Notes: generated by a model from the sequence alone, not told the origin. 13,699 nucleotides of DNA from an uncultured Clostridia bacterium (GCA_946623485.1 CAMORF010000022.1:1-13699), one strand, 5' to 3'. Positions 1-6,288 are shown, counted from the first letter of the stretch. Made by a program: numbers and translations.

Positions 1-1
1 C

Positions 2-45
2 GCTGCCGGGCATACGATATCTGTTTTTGTTTTGCTTCCGGCAGC
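2..45. repeat. Inverted repeat downstream of the radical SAM gene
   Basis: The 8-nt arms GCTGCCGG (2-9) and CCGGCAGC (38-45) are exact inverted copies separated by 28 nt of T-rich sequence. They lie about 80 nt past the stop codon of the minus-strand gene at 125-1252. There is no clear U-run on the minus-strand exit side inside the window, so it is a weak terminator candidate. Confidence 0.3.
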
Positions 46-124
46 CGTCACTTGCAGTGGTGAGTTACGGAATGGTTTGCTTTGCTGCTTTTTGCCTCTG
101 TCGGCTGCATTTTCCTGTGGTGAA

Positions 125-1252
125 CTACGAATTATGGATGGCCTGCCGGACGCCTTCGCCGTTCCAGGACGGGATGAAGCTTTCTTTTGCGGTGCCGCCT
201 TCTTGTATGTATCCATATGTCACTCCAATCCCAATCGCATAATCGATCAGCCTTTCATATTCTCTGCGGGTTGTCCTGCGGTTAAGCAGCGGATGGCTCT
301 TCATCTGCTGCATCGGTGTATATTGGTTCATGATACTGAGGCCGATGGAATCCCCGTATTTGTCATGCAGATAAAAAATGATCTCTTTTGCCTCCTGCAC
401 ATGTCCTGGAAGGAGCAAATGCCGCACAATCACTCCCTTGCGGATCAGTGCTGTTACAGGATCGATGGACACGGATCCCGCCTGCCTCACCATCTCTGCG
501 ATTGCGGCCTTTGCTATCTCCGGATAGTCTTGCGCGTTGGAATAATCTCCTGCGGTCCTGGAAGACATATACTTAAAATCCGGGAGATACACATCTACCA
601 GACCATCCAGCATCCGCAAAGAGGAAACCTTTTCATAGCCACCGGAATTGTATATGACAGGTATGCTCAGGCCTTTGCTTTTTGCGATGGCCAGTGCTTT
701 GGCCGTCTGCGGGAGATAATGCGCTGCCGTCACGAGGTTGATGTTATTCGCACCTTCCTCGTTCTGAAGACGCAGGAAAATCTGAGCCAGTTCTTCAATC
801 GACACTTCTATTCCAGGTAGTTTTCTTGCGGATATGCCCGGAAGAATGGACATCTGCTTTTTGACTGCCTCCGGGCTGTCGGCGCACTTCTGCTCTGTGG
901 CCGCTTCCGTACCAACGGGGTGCTGCTCTGTGGCCGCTTCAAGGCCGGTGGCCGTCTGCTCTTTCACTGGCTCCGGGCTTTCGGTCAGCTCTTGTTTCGT
1001 TGCTCCCTTGGGGATGGTCAGGCCTGAAATCTCCACATTCTGACAGTATATGCATCCGAGGCTGCAGCCTGAGAAGAATACGGCACCGGATCCGGCACTT
1101 CCTGAAATACATGGTTCTTCCCAGAAATGAAGGGCTGCACGTGCCAGAATAACCTGGGCAGGAGCGCCGCATCTCCCACGGTTCCCTGCCGTCCGGTCAA
1201 CGCCGCACTCCCGCGGACAGATTCTGCAGTTTTTCATCAACTGTTCATCCAT
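125..1252 (-). CDS. Radical SAM protein of the PflA/PflX-like (COG1313) type
   Basis: The 375-residue protein has the radical SAM signature C-x3-C-x2-C at C63, C67 and C70 (CSLGCIYC), preceded by GAVFFSGC as in pyruvate formate-lyase activating enzyme homologues. An N-terminal cysteine set (C9, C12, C16, C28) matches the usual opening of COG1313 proteins, which bind a 4Fe-4S cluster and S-adenosylmethionine; their substrates are mostly unknown. NINLVTAAHYLPQ (170-182), YNSGGYE (201-207) and VDVYLPDFKY (219-228) follow in family order. Residues about 81-145 are an extra Glu/Ala/Thr-rich stretch with internal repeats, placed between the SAM cluster and the next conserved block, where relatives have only a few residues. 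ATG 1252 is used; its ribosome site is weak (GGAG about 15 nt upstream), and ATG 1237 is an alternative. No neighbouring glycyl-radical enzyme is seen, so the target is unknown. Confidence 0.85.
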   Translation of the reverse strand: MDEQLMKNCRICPRECGVDRTAGNRGRCGAPAQVILARAALHFWEEPCISGSAGSGAVFFSGCSLGCIYCQNVEISGLTIPKGATKQELTESPEPVKEQTATGLEAATEQHPVGTEAATEQKCADSPEAVKKQMSILPGISARKLPGIEVSIEELAQIFLRLQNEEGANNINLVTAAHYLPQTAKALAIAKSKGLSIPVIYNSGGYEKVSSLRMLDGLVDVYLPDFKYMSSRTAGDYSNAQDYPEIAKAAIAEMVRQAGSVSIDPVTALIRKGVIVRHLLLPGHVQEAKEIIFYLHDKYGDSIGLSIMNQYTPMQQMKSHPLLNRRTTRREYERLIDYAIGIGVTYGYIQEGGTAKESFIPSWNGEGVRQAIHNS

Positions 1253-1272
1253 GGCATCGAGTCCCGCTCCGG

Positions 1273-1363
1273 GTGAAACAGGGGACGGTTCTCCGTTTCA
1301 CACCCCTGATCCACACTCCTGTTCTACCTTCAGAGTGAAACGGAGAACCGTCCCCTGTTTCAT
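1273..1363. repeat. REPIN-like inverted pair of 29-nt palindromic units
   Basis: Unit 1 (1273-1301) begins GTGAAAC and ends GTTTCAC around a core reading AGGGGACGGTTCTCC. Unit 2 (1335-1363) is its reverse complement at 28 of 29 positions. The 33-nt spacer is 1302-1334. Each unit is therefore a small imperfect palindrome, and the two together form a longer one. An extra partial copy CCCTGTTTCAC follows at 1365-1375. This is the architecture of REPINs, elements moved in trans by RAYT (Y1-type) transposases. No RAYT gene is present here. The element ends only 20 nt before the radical SAM start codon, so it would be transcribed as a long hairpin in that leader. Confidence 0.7.
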
Positions 1364-1376
1364 TCCCTGTTTCACT

Positions 1377-1405
1377 AATAAAGGCGCTGCCGTTCAGCAG
1401 CGCCT
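1377..1405 (-). terminator. Rho-independent terminator within the radical SAM leader
   Basis: AGGCGCTGC (1382-1390) and GCAGCGCCT (1397-1405) form a 9-bp stem with a 6-nt loop. On the minus strand the stem is followed by TTTATTAG. It lies between a promoter (1453-1481) and the radical SAM start at 1252, so it either ends a small RNA or acts as an attenuator. Confidence 0.65.
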
Positions 1406-1446
1406 CTCAATCGTGTATCGATTCTCCCACCGCGGAGTTTCTATAC
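1378..1446 (-). ncRNA. Candidate small RNA A (or structured leader with attenuator)
   Basis: A well-spaced minus-strand promoter (1453-1481) predicts a start near 1446. The roughly 70-nt transcript would form three successive hairpins: CTCC/GGAG (1434-1437 with 1424-1427), AATCG/CGATT (1419-1423 with 1409-1413) and a 9-bp GC-rich terminator (1397-1405 with 1382-1390) followed by TTTATT. An alternative stem GTGTAT/ATACAC (1443-1448 with 1413-1418) would exclude the second hairpin. No open frame of note lies in it. It could be a free small RNA, or a leader controlling the radical SAM gene by attenuation. I do not recognise it as a known family. Confidence 0.45.
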
Positions 1447-1452
1447 ACTCAT

Positions 1453-1481
1453 AAAATAGCCCATTCCCTCTGAAATTGCAA
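1453..1481 (-). promoter_or_regulatory. Sigma-A type promoter for candidate RNA A / radical SAM gene
   Basis: On the minus strand, TTGCAA (1476-1481) is separated by exactly 17 nt from TATTTT (1453-1458). The next gene in this direction is the radical SAM gene, about 200 nt away, beyond a terminator hairpin. Confidence 0.55.
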
Positions 1482-1545
1482 TACCTTTTAAAAAATAAAT
1501 TCAGCAATCAATTCAGCATATGTTGATCTCCATCAGTTGATCACA

Positions 1546-1638
1546 TAAAAACCGCCGACATAAATGTCGGCGGGATGTCCGCTCCGTGGTGGGTTTTATG
1601 TACGGGTGGGTTAAAGCCATCAATGATCGGAACAGACG
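1546..1638 (-). ncRNA. Candidate small RNA B with own promoter and terminator
   Basis: A near-consensus promoter (TTGACG-17 nt-TAAAGT, 1644-1672) predicts a start near 1637. The 5' end then pairs with a downstream segment: GUCUGUUCCG (1628-1637) with CGGAGCGGAC (1577-1586), ten pairs including two G-U, closing a 41-nt loop. The loop carries two direct copies of AACCCACC in otherwise weakly structured sequence. A 9-bp terminator with UUUUU follows at once (1547-1573). Promoter, closing stem and terminator fit end to end in about 92 nt, without a credible reading frame. C-rich unpaired motifs are known from several Gram-positive regulatory RNAs that bind G-rich mRNA sites; that parallel is an inference. 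I do not recognise a named family. Confidence 0.55.
1547..1573 (-). terminator. Strong rho-independent terminator
   Basis: CCGCCGACA (1552-1560), loop TAAA and TGTCGGCGG (1565-1573) form a perfect 9-bp GC-rich stem followed on the minus strand by TTTTTATG (1551 downward). The opposite strand has no T-run, so it works for minus-strand transcription: candidate RNA B and any read-through from yfbR. Confidence 0.85.
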
Positions 1639-1643
1639 AAATT

Positions 1644-1672
1644 ACTTTAATCGATTATTGACCTTACGTCAA
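1644..1672 (-). promoter_or_regulatory. Near-consensus sigma-A promoter of candidate RNA B
   Basis: On the minus strand, TTGACG (1667-1672) and TAAAGT (1644-1649) are separated by 17 nt. It lies 137 nt or more past the yfbR stop and points at a roughly 92-nt unit ending in a strong terminator, which argues that this gap is separately transcribed. Confidence 0.65.
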
Positions 1673-1728
1673 CCTGAAAACCGAAAAAAAAGAGTATGTC
1701 ACAAAAAGTTTACATCTTCACGAACGCC

Positions 1729-1811
1729 TTTCACAAGCACTTCTCTCATGCACTTTTCTCATTCGCTTCTCTCATGCACTTCTCCTATGCATTTTTCTCA
1801 TGCGCTTTTCA
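1729..1811. repeat. Degenerate 13-14-nt tandem array overlapping the yfbR stop
   Basis: On the minus strand, about six units resembling AAGTGCATGAGAG follow one another from the yfbR stop codon (1809-1811) outward, with variants such as AAGCGAATGAGAA. The array contains no paired arms and no spacers. It is one of several different short arrays behind stop codons in this window. Confidence 0.7.
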
Positions 1812-2396
1812 CGGTCTGATTTCGTCCAGTGTTTTTTCGTAGGCGGGAATGAATTCTTTCAGGAAGATCTCGACTTCCTCCAGTTTCAGGTCGTGCAGTG
1901 CCTGGAGCGTGGACCGTTCCGCATGCTCGAACTCCCGGTTGCCGGCCTTGCGTTCCTCGATGCATTTGATATATGCGCTCAGTTTGTCCGCGCCTTTTAC
2001 AATTCTTTTTTCCTGGCTGTATTCGTCCCCGGGCTCCAGGACATTGGTAAACTGTGCCCGCAGATCCTGCGGAAGGAGGGAGAGCAGGCGCATGTTGGCG
2101 TCACGCTCCACATCCTTATAAGCGTTGCGGATCTGCCGGTTAAAATACTTCACCGGCGTGGGCATGTCACCCGTCAGGATCTCTGATCCGTCATGGTACA
2201 TGCCGATCACGGCCGCCCGGTCCGCATCCAGATGTTTCCCGAGACGTTCATTTCCGATCACACAAAGCGCATGGGAAAGCATCCCGACCTCCAGTGAGTG
2301 CTGGGCCAGGTTCTCGTCCGCAGAATTGCGCATCAATGCCCATCGGTCGATCCATTTCAGCCTTGCCATCATGGCAAAAAATCCATATGTTTCCAT
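1809..2396 (-). CDS. yfbR: 5'-deoxynucleotidase, YfbR family (HD domain)
   Basis: The 195-residue protein matches the E. coli YfbR pattern almost end to end. It has FFAMMARLKWIDRWALMRN (6-24), the HD metal set H33, H68, D69 and D137, and MYHDGSEILTGDMPTPVKYF (66-85). R18, W19, E72 and D77 occupy the positions that in E. coli YfbR give catalysis and selection for deoxy over ribo sugars. The expected reaction is removal of 5'-phosphate from dNMPs in the cytoplasm, using a divalent metal. It starts 9 nt past the ilvN stop with a TAAGGAAG ribosome site, so it is the last gene of the ilvB-ilvN operon. A metabolic link to branched-chain synthesis is not obvious. Identification by full-length motif agreement is strong. 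Confidence 0.93.
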   Translation of the reverse strand: METYGFFAMMARLKWIDRWALMRNSADENLAQHSLEVGMLSHALCVIGNERLGKHLDADRAAVIGMYHDGSEILTGDMPTPVKYFNRQIRNAYKDVERDANMRLLSLLPQDLRAQFTNVLEPGDEYSQEKRIVKGADKLSAYIKCIEERKAGNREFEHAERSTLQALHDLKLEEVEIFLKEFIPAYEKTLDEIRP

Positions 2397-2405
2397 CCGG
2401 CTTCC

Positions 2406-2879
2406 TTACCCCTTTGCCATGGATATCGTTCCGGTACGCTGCACCTCCAGGATTCCGAAGTTCCTCAACAGCTCCAGGAATTCCCCGACCACATCCGGCG
2501 TATTGTGGATCTCGATCATAAATGACTTTGCGCTGACGTGCATGACCTTTGCTCCCATGACGCTGCACAGTTCAATCAGGGAAGAACGGTTCTGCGCATT
2601 GTAGGATACCTTGACAAGCATCATCTCCAGCGACACGGATTTCGTCTCGTCCAGGCGGCGCACTTTGATGACATCCAGCTTCTTATTCAGGTGCTTCTCG
2701 ATCTGGTCGATTGTCCTCTGGTCCGCGGTGGACACAATCGTCATGCTTGATACATCATGTTTATCCGTCTCCCCCACAGCCAGGGAGTCAATATTAAAGC
2801 CACGCCTGGAGAACAGACCGGCAATCTGAGAAAGGACACCGTCTTTATTTTCCACAAGGACAGAAAAAATGCCTTTCAT
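2406..2879 (-). CDS. ilvN: Acetolactate synthase, small (regulatory) subunit
   Basis: The 157-residue protein has the standard small-subunit layout. An N-terminal ACT domain (about 1-75) carries FSVLVENKDGVLSQIAGLF and RRGFNIDSLAVGETD; a C-terminal domain begins near VSLEMMLVKV (82-91). The small subunit stimulates the catalytic subunit and gives it valine feedback sensitivity in the family. It starts 14 nt past the ilvB stop behind a good AAGGAGGG ribosome site, consistent with co-translation of the two subunits. The C-terminal half is compact but complete for the roughly 160-residue class. No truncation or frameshift is seen. Confidence 0.95.
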   Translation of the reverse strand: MKGIFSVLVENKDGVLSQIAGLFSRRGFNIDSLAVGETDKHDVSSMTIVSTADQRTIDQIEKHLNKKLDVIKVRRLDETKSVSLEMMLVKVSYNAQNRSSLIELCSVMGAKVMHVSAKSFMIEIHNTPDVVGEFLELLRNFGILEVQRTGTISMAKG

Positions 2880-2893
2880 GATGTCCCTCCTTC

Positions 2894-4516
2894 TTATTTG
2901 GTGTTATTTGCACTGTCAACATCACAGACCATGATCGCCGCGTTCGGGCAGGCAAGGAACCGGTCGAGCTCAGCCCCAAGGGTTTCATTCGAGTCTGCAT
3001 GGAAGTAATCCATGTCATATGCCTCAGCCAGCTTGTCGTAGTGGGGAAATGCATACAGCTGCACGCCGGAATAGTGCCCGTTGTAGACTTTCTCCTGATG
3101 CTCCCGGACCAGGCCCAGGAATTCATTGCGCAATACCAGGATCTTCACGGCAATTTTGTTCACCGCAATGGTGGCCAGTTCAAACATCGACATCTGGAAC
3201 GCGCCGTCCCCGCAGACCGCCACGACCTGTTTGGAGGGATCTGCCATCTTCGCACCGATTGCCGCAGGGATGGAATACCCCATCGTCCCCATGCCTCCGG
3301 TGGTCAGGAACCTTCCGTTCTTCATCACATAATTATCGGCAGACCACAACTGATTCTGCCCCACGTCTGCCACGTAGACGGCATCATCATCCATCTTCTC
3401 GGAAAGCGTCTGAACCAGCGTCATGGGGTTCACCAGGCGGTCACTGAAAACTCTGTGATCCACCGTCGTGTGCTTGAATTCCTCCAGCTCCTCCAGCCAT
3501 TCCTTCGTGTCGATGCGGATATCCGCTTCCAGAAGCTCGGTGAAGATATGCCGGATGTCTCCCACCAGCGGGATCGTCGGTCCGAGCATCTTTCCGATCT
3601 CCGCCGAATCGATGTCGATATGGATGACCGTCAGGCGTTTCTCCAGATTCTCCGGCTTCGGAACCGCCCGGTCGGCAACCCGCGCGCCGACGATCATAAG
3701 AAGGTCTGCGTTCGCGACTGCCTTGTTAGCGTAGGGCTTCCCGTTGTTGCCCAGCATCCCGAAGTATAGCGGGTGTGCCTTGGCGATGGTTCCGATCCCC
3801 ATCATCGTTGAGACCAGCGGGATCTGGTTTTTTTCGCAAAATGCACGGATCACGCTTTCCCCGCTGCCAAGGATGACGCCGCCGCCCGCACAGATGAGCG
3901 GTTTTTTTGCACGACGGATCGCGGCGATGACTTTGGCCATCTGCTGCCCGTTCCCGGTGATGCTGGGTTTGTAGCCCCGCATCCTTACCTCATCGGGATA
4001 GTGAAATGCTTTTGACAGCTCCGTCCTCTGCACGTCGCAGGGGATGTCAATCAGGACAGGCCCCATCCGTCCGGTGGACGCAACGTGGAACGCCTCCTTG
4101 AAAATGCGCGGGATGTCATTCACATTTTTAACCAGGTAGCTGTACTTGACAAAGGATTCTGTCGCGCCCCTCATGTCTGCTTCCTGGAAGACATCATGCC
4201 CCAGAAGGCTGCTGTCTACCTGGCCCGTGATGGCAATCAGCGGAATGCTGTCGGCATTGGCGGTTGCCAGCGCTGTGATCAGGTTCGTGGCTCCGGGGCC
4301 GGAGCTCGTGACACAGACTGCGGGTTTCCTTGTAATACGGGCATAGCCGGAGGCCGCATGCCCTGCGGCCTGTTCCTGGCGCACCAGCACATGCTCGATC
4401 TGCGGATTCTCATACAGCGCCTCGTAAAAAGGGGCAATCGCCACCCCCGGGATCCCGAAGATCCTCGTGACCCCTTCCGCCTTCAGGCATTCTACCATTG
4501 CCTGCGCACCATTCAT
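2894..4516 (-). CDS. ilvB: Acetolactate synthase, large (catalytic) subunit, divergent type
   Basis: The 540-residue thiamine diphosphate enzyme condenses pyruvate with pyruvate or 2-oxobutyrate, the first common step of valine, leucine and isoleucine synthesis. Seen features are the cofactor-activating Glu E48 in VRQEQAAGHAASGYAR, the PYR and central FAD-type domains, and the diphosphate-binding GDG (436-438) leading to N464. Three positions differ from most enzymes of the family: C160 where the DIPKDV motif has Lys, NNG (257-259) where MHG is usual, and H473 (VREHQ) where the herbicide and 2-oxobutyrate determining Trp normally sits. The ATG at 4516 is chosen because AGGAGGG lies about 9 nt upstream and the protein then starts MNGAQAMVECLK as expected; the frame runs on to a TTG at 4588 without support. 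ilvN follows directly, supporting the biosynthetic assignment. Confidence 0.92.
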   Translation of the reverse strand: MNGAQAMVECLKAEGVTRIFGIPGVAIAPFYEALYENPQIEHVLVRQEQAAGHAASGYARITRKPAVCVTSSGPGATNLITALATANADSIPLIAITGQVDSSLLGHDVFQEADMRGATESFVKYSYLVKNVNDIPRIFKEAFHVASTGRMGPVLIDIPCDVQRTELSKAFHYPDEVRMRGYKPSITGNGQQMAKVIAAIRRAKKPLICAGGGVILGSGESVIRAFCEKNQIPLVSTMMGIGTIAKAHPLYFGMLGNNGKPYANKAVANADLLMIVGARVADRAVPKPENLEKRLTVIHIDIDSAEIGKMLGPTIPLVGDIRHIFTELLEADIRIDTKEWLEELEEFKHTTVDHRVFSDRLVNPMTLVQTLSEKMDDDAVYVADVGQNQLWSADNYVMKNGRFLTTGGMGTMGYSIPAAIGAKMADPSKQVVAVCGDGAFQMSMFELATIAVNKIAVKILVLRNEFLGLVREHQEKVYNGHYSGVQLYAFPHYDKLAEAYDMDYFHADSNETLGAELDRFLACPNAAIMVCDVDSANNTK

Positions 4517-4538
4517 ATTCCGGCCCTCCTGCCTGTAA

Positions 4539-4560
4539 TGCCGGCGTAAAAACGCCGGCA
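4539..4560 (-). promoter_or_regulatory. GC-rich hairpin in the ilvB leader
   Basis: TGCCGGCG (4539-4546) and CGCCGGCA (4553-4560) form a perfect 8-bp stem with a 6-nt loop, reading TTTTTA on the minus strand. It ends 22 nt before the ilvB ATG, just upstream of the ribosome site. The minus-strand sequence after it is TTACAGG, a poor U-run, so it is an unlikely terminator by itself. It may shape ribosome access or mRNA stability. I see no T-box or leader peptide around it. Confidence 0.45.
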
Positions 4561-4577
4561 CATCGTCTCTTTTTATC

Positions 4578-4755
4578 TCATCTATCAACCAATCAGCCGA
4601 TGCACCAGCCAGCCGATCAGCTTATCAGCCAATCAGAGCCAGCCAATTTGCCAACCAGTCAGCCAGTCAACCAGTCAACCGATCAGCCAGACAGCCGGTC
4701 AACCGATCAGCCAGACAGCCAGTCAACCGATCAGCCAGACAGCCGGTCAACCGAT
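4578..4755. repeat. 24-nt tandem array running from glgA's last codons into the gap
   Basis: Three 24-nt units (4684-4707, 4708-4731, 4732-4755) are identical except for one G/A change. Beyond them, towards ilvB, shorter decayed pieces of the same motif (minus strand GGCTGAT and GGTTGA) continue to about 4578. The third unit covers the last codons and the TGA stop (4747-4749) of glgA. The repeats fill most of the 230-nt glgA-ilvB gap. There are no unique spacers, so it is not a CRISPR array. Confidence 0.85.
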
Positions 4756-6195
4756 CAGCCAATCATACATCTCCTGATATTTTCCAGCGGATACCTTCCA
4801 GGAGAAGTCTGCCTGCATGGCGCGGTCCACCATCTTGTTCCATTCACGCTTGCGGTCGTAGAAGATCTGCTCCGCGTAGCGGACGGTGTGCATCATCTCA
4901 TGCGCATTGTAATTGGTGAAGGTGAACCCTGTCCCGGTGTTTTCATATTCGTTGTAGGGCATGACCGTGTCCTTCAGGCCGCCGGTTTCGCGGACAATCG
5001 GAATCGTGCCGTAGCGCAGGCTCATCAGCTGGGAGAGTCCGCACGGTTCAAAGAGCGACGGCATCAGGAAAGCGTCGCAGGAGCCGTAGATCCTGTGGGA
5101 CAGTTCGTTCGAATAGTAAATGTTCGCCGAGAATTTCTTCGGGTACTTTCCTGCAAGGTAGCGGAACAGGTTCTCATACTGTTCTTCACCGGTCCCGAGC
5201 ACTACCACCTGGATCGAGTCGATATTGAGCATCTCTTCCATGACACATGCGATCAGGTCAAAGCCCTTCTGGTCGGTCAGGCGGGACACGATGCCGATCA
5301 GGAAACTCTTGGGGTCCACATCCAGCCCGAGCTGTTCCTGCAGCTGTGCCTTGTTCCTTGGCTTTTCCTTGCGCCAGTTCTTCAGGTTATAGGGTGCAAC
5401 CAGGAACTTGTCCGTCTCCGGGTTAAACTCCTCATAATCGATCCCGTTCAGAATTCCGCGCAGGTCATGGGTCCTTGCGTTCAGGATTCCCTCAAGGTTC
5501 TCACCGTAGAACGGAGTCTTAATCTCCTCCGCGTAGGTCGGTGAGACCGTGGTGACCGCGTCGGCATAGACAATGCCGCCCTTCAGGAGGTTGGCATCCT
5601 TGTATGCCTCCAGCTTATCCGGGGTGAAATAGTAGTCGGAAAGCCCGGTGATCGCGGCGACAACCTTCGGATCCCATTTTCCCTGGAACCTGAGGTTATG
5701 GATCGTCATGACCGTCTTGATGCCGCGATAATATTCATTTTCCTGGAAACTGCCCTTCAGGTAGACCGGGATGAGGCCCGTCTGCCAGTCGTGGCAATGG
5801 ATCAGGTCCGGCCTGAAGCCGATGGTGGGAAGGGCGCTGAGCACTGCTTTGGAGAAAAATGCAAAGCGCTTGATCTCGAACAGGGCGTCGTTGGTATAGA
5901 CCTGTTCCGTCGCAAAGTAATCGTTGTTATCGATGAAGTAGTACTGTACGCCTTCCACTTCCGCATGGAAAAGGCCTACATAGGTGGATTTGTAATCGAA
6001 ATCCATGTAGAAGGATGTCATGTATTCCATCAGATCCTTCATGTTCTGATACATGCAGTTGTAGCGCGGCATGATCACACGCACATCATAGTATTCCTTG
6101 TCGATGTCGCGCGGCAGCGAACCGACGACATCAGCCAGACCGCCCGTTTTTATGAACGGAACTCCCTCTGATGCTGCAAATAGTATGTTTTTCAT
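4747..6195 (-). CDS. glgA: Glycogen synthase (ADP-glucose type, GT5)
   Basis: The 482-residue protein transfers glucose from ADP-glucose to the growing alpha-1,4-glucan. It has the N-terminal KTGGLADVVGSLP (16-28; K16 is the ADP-glucose Lys), HCHDWQTGLIP (133-143), TIHN (164-167, His166), SRLTDQKG (304-311, with R305 and K310), GTGEEQYE (334-341) and the acid E383 in LFEPCGLSQLM. Length and motif order match GT5 GlgA. ATG 6195 has GGAGG a few nucleotides upstream; the frame stays open upstream to 6873 but that part is antisense to the chromate transporter and unlike any GlgA. No other glg gene is in the window. Its last codons coincide with a 24-nt tandem repeat, so repeat growth may have set the present C-terminus (Trp-Leu-Ile-Gly). 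Confidence 0.97.
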   Translation of the reverse strand: MKNILFAASEGVPFIKTGGLADVVGSLPRDIDKEYYDVRVIMPRYNCMYQNMKDLMEYMTSFYMDFDYKSTYVGLFHAEVEGVQYYFIDNNDYFATEQVYTNDALFEIKRFAFFSKAVLSALPTIGFRPDLIHCHDWQTGLIPVYLKGSFQENEYYRGIKTVMTIHNLRFQGKWDPKVVAAITGLSDYYFTPDKLEAYKDANLLKGGIVYADAVTTVSPTYAEEIKTPFYGENLEGILNARTHDLRGILNGIDYEEFNPETDKFLVAPYNLKNWRKEKPRNKAQLQEQLGLDVDPKSFLIGIVSRLTDQKGFDLIACVMEEMLNIDSIQVVVLGTGEEQYENLFRYLAGKYPKKFSANIYYSNELSHRIYGSCDAFLMPSLFEPCGLSQLMSLRYGTIPIVRETGGLKDTVMPYNEYENTGTGFTFTNYNAHEMMHTVRYAEQIFYDRKREWNKMVDRAMQADFSWKVSAGKYQEMYDWLIG

Positions 6196-6259
6196 AGCGA
6201 TCCTCCACTGTTTATGTTTTGCCGGCCTGCGCCGCAGATACCGGGAAATTGATATAGAC

Positions 6260-6288
6260 ATGATAACACAAGCTGTTGATACGGAAAA
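6260..6288 (-). promoter_or_regulatory. Candidate extended -10 promoter of glgA
   Basis: On the minus strand, TGTTATCAT (6260-6268) is an extended -10 element. The segment 17 nt upstream (TTTTCC, 6283-6288) is a poor -35, as is tolerated with an extended -10. It would give a leader of about 60 nt before the ATG at 6195. Confidence 0.35.

Noticed and set aside
21..34. 14-nt sequence CTGTTTTTGTTTTG shared with the repeat at 12651-12664
   Set aside because: It is low-complexity T/G sequence and the flanks do not match, so shared origin cannot be supported.
32..820. Plus-strand frame of 262 residues opposite the radical SAM gene
   Set aside because: It has no family features, while the minus-strand frame carries conserved radical SAM motifs throughout.
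4539..4588. T-box or leader-peptide attenuator ahead of ilvB
   Set aside because: I find no T-box sequence, no specifier stem and no short peptide rich in Leu, Ile or Val; only a single hairpin with a poor U-run.
4684..4755. CRISPR-like array
   Set aside because: The units are contiguous with no unique spacers, and no cas gene is present.
4498..5544. Plus-strand frame with a QPDSRSTDQ-type repeat, 348 residues
   Set aside because: It is a shadow of the 24-nt tandem array and of glgA on the other strand, with no ribosome site or recognisable domain.
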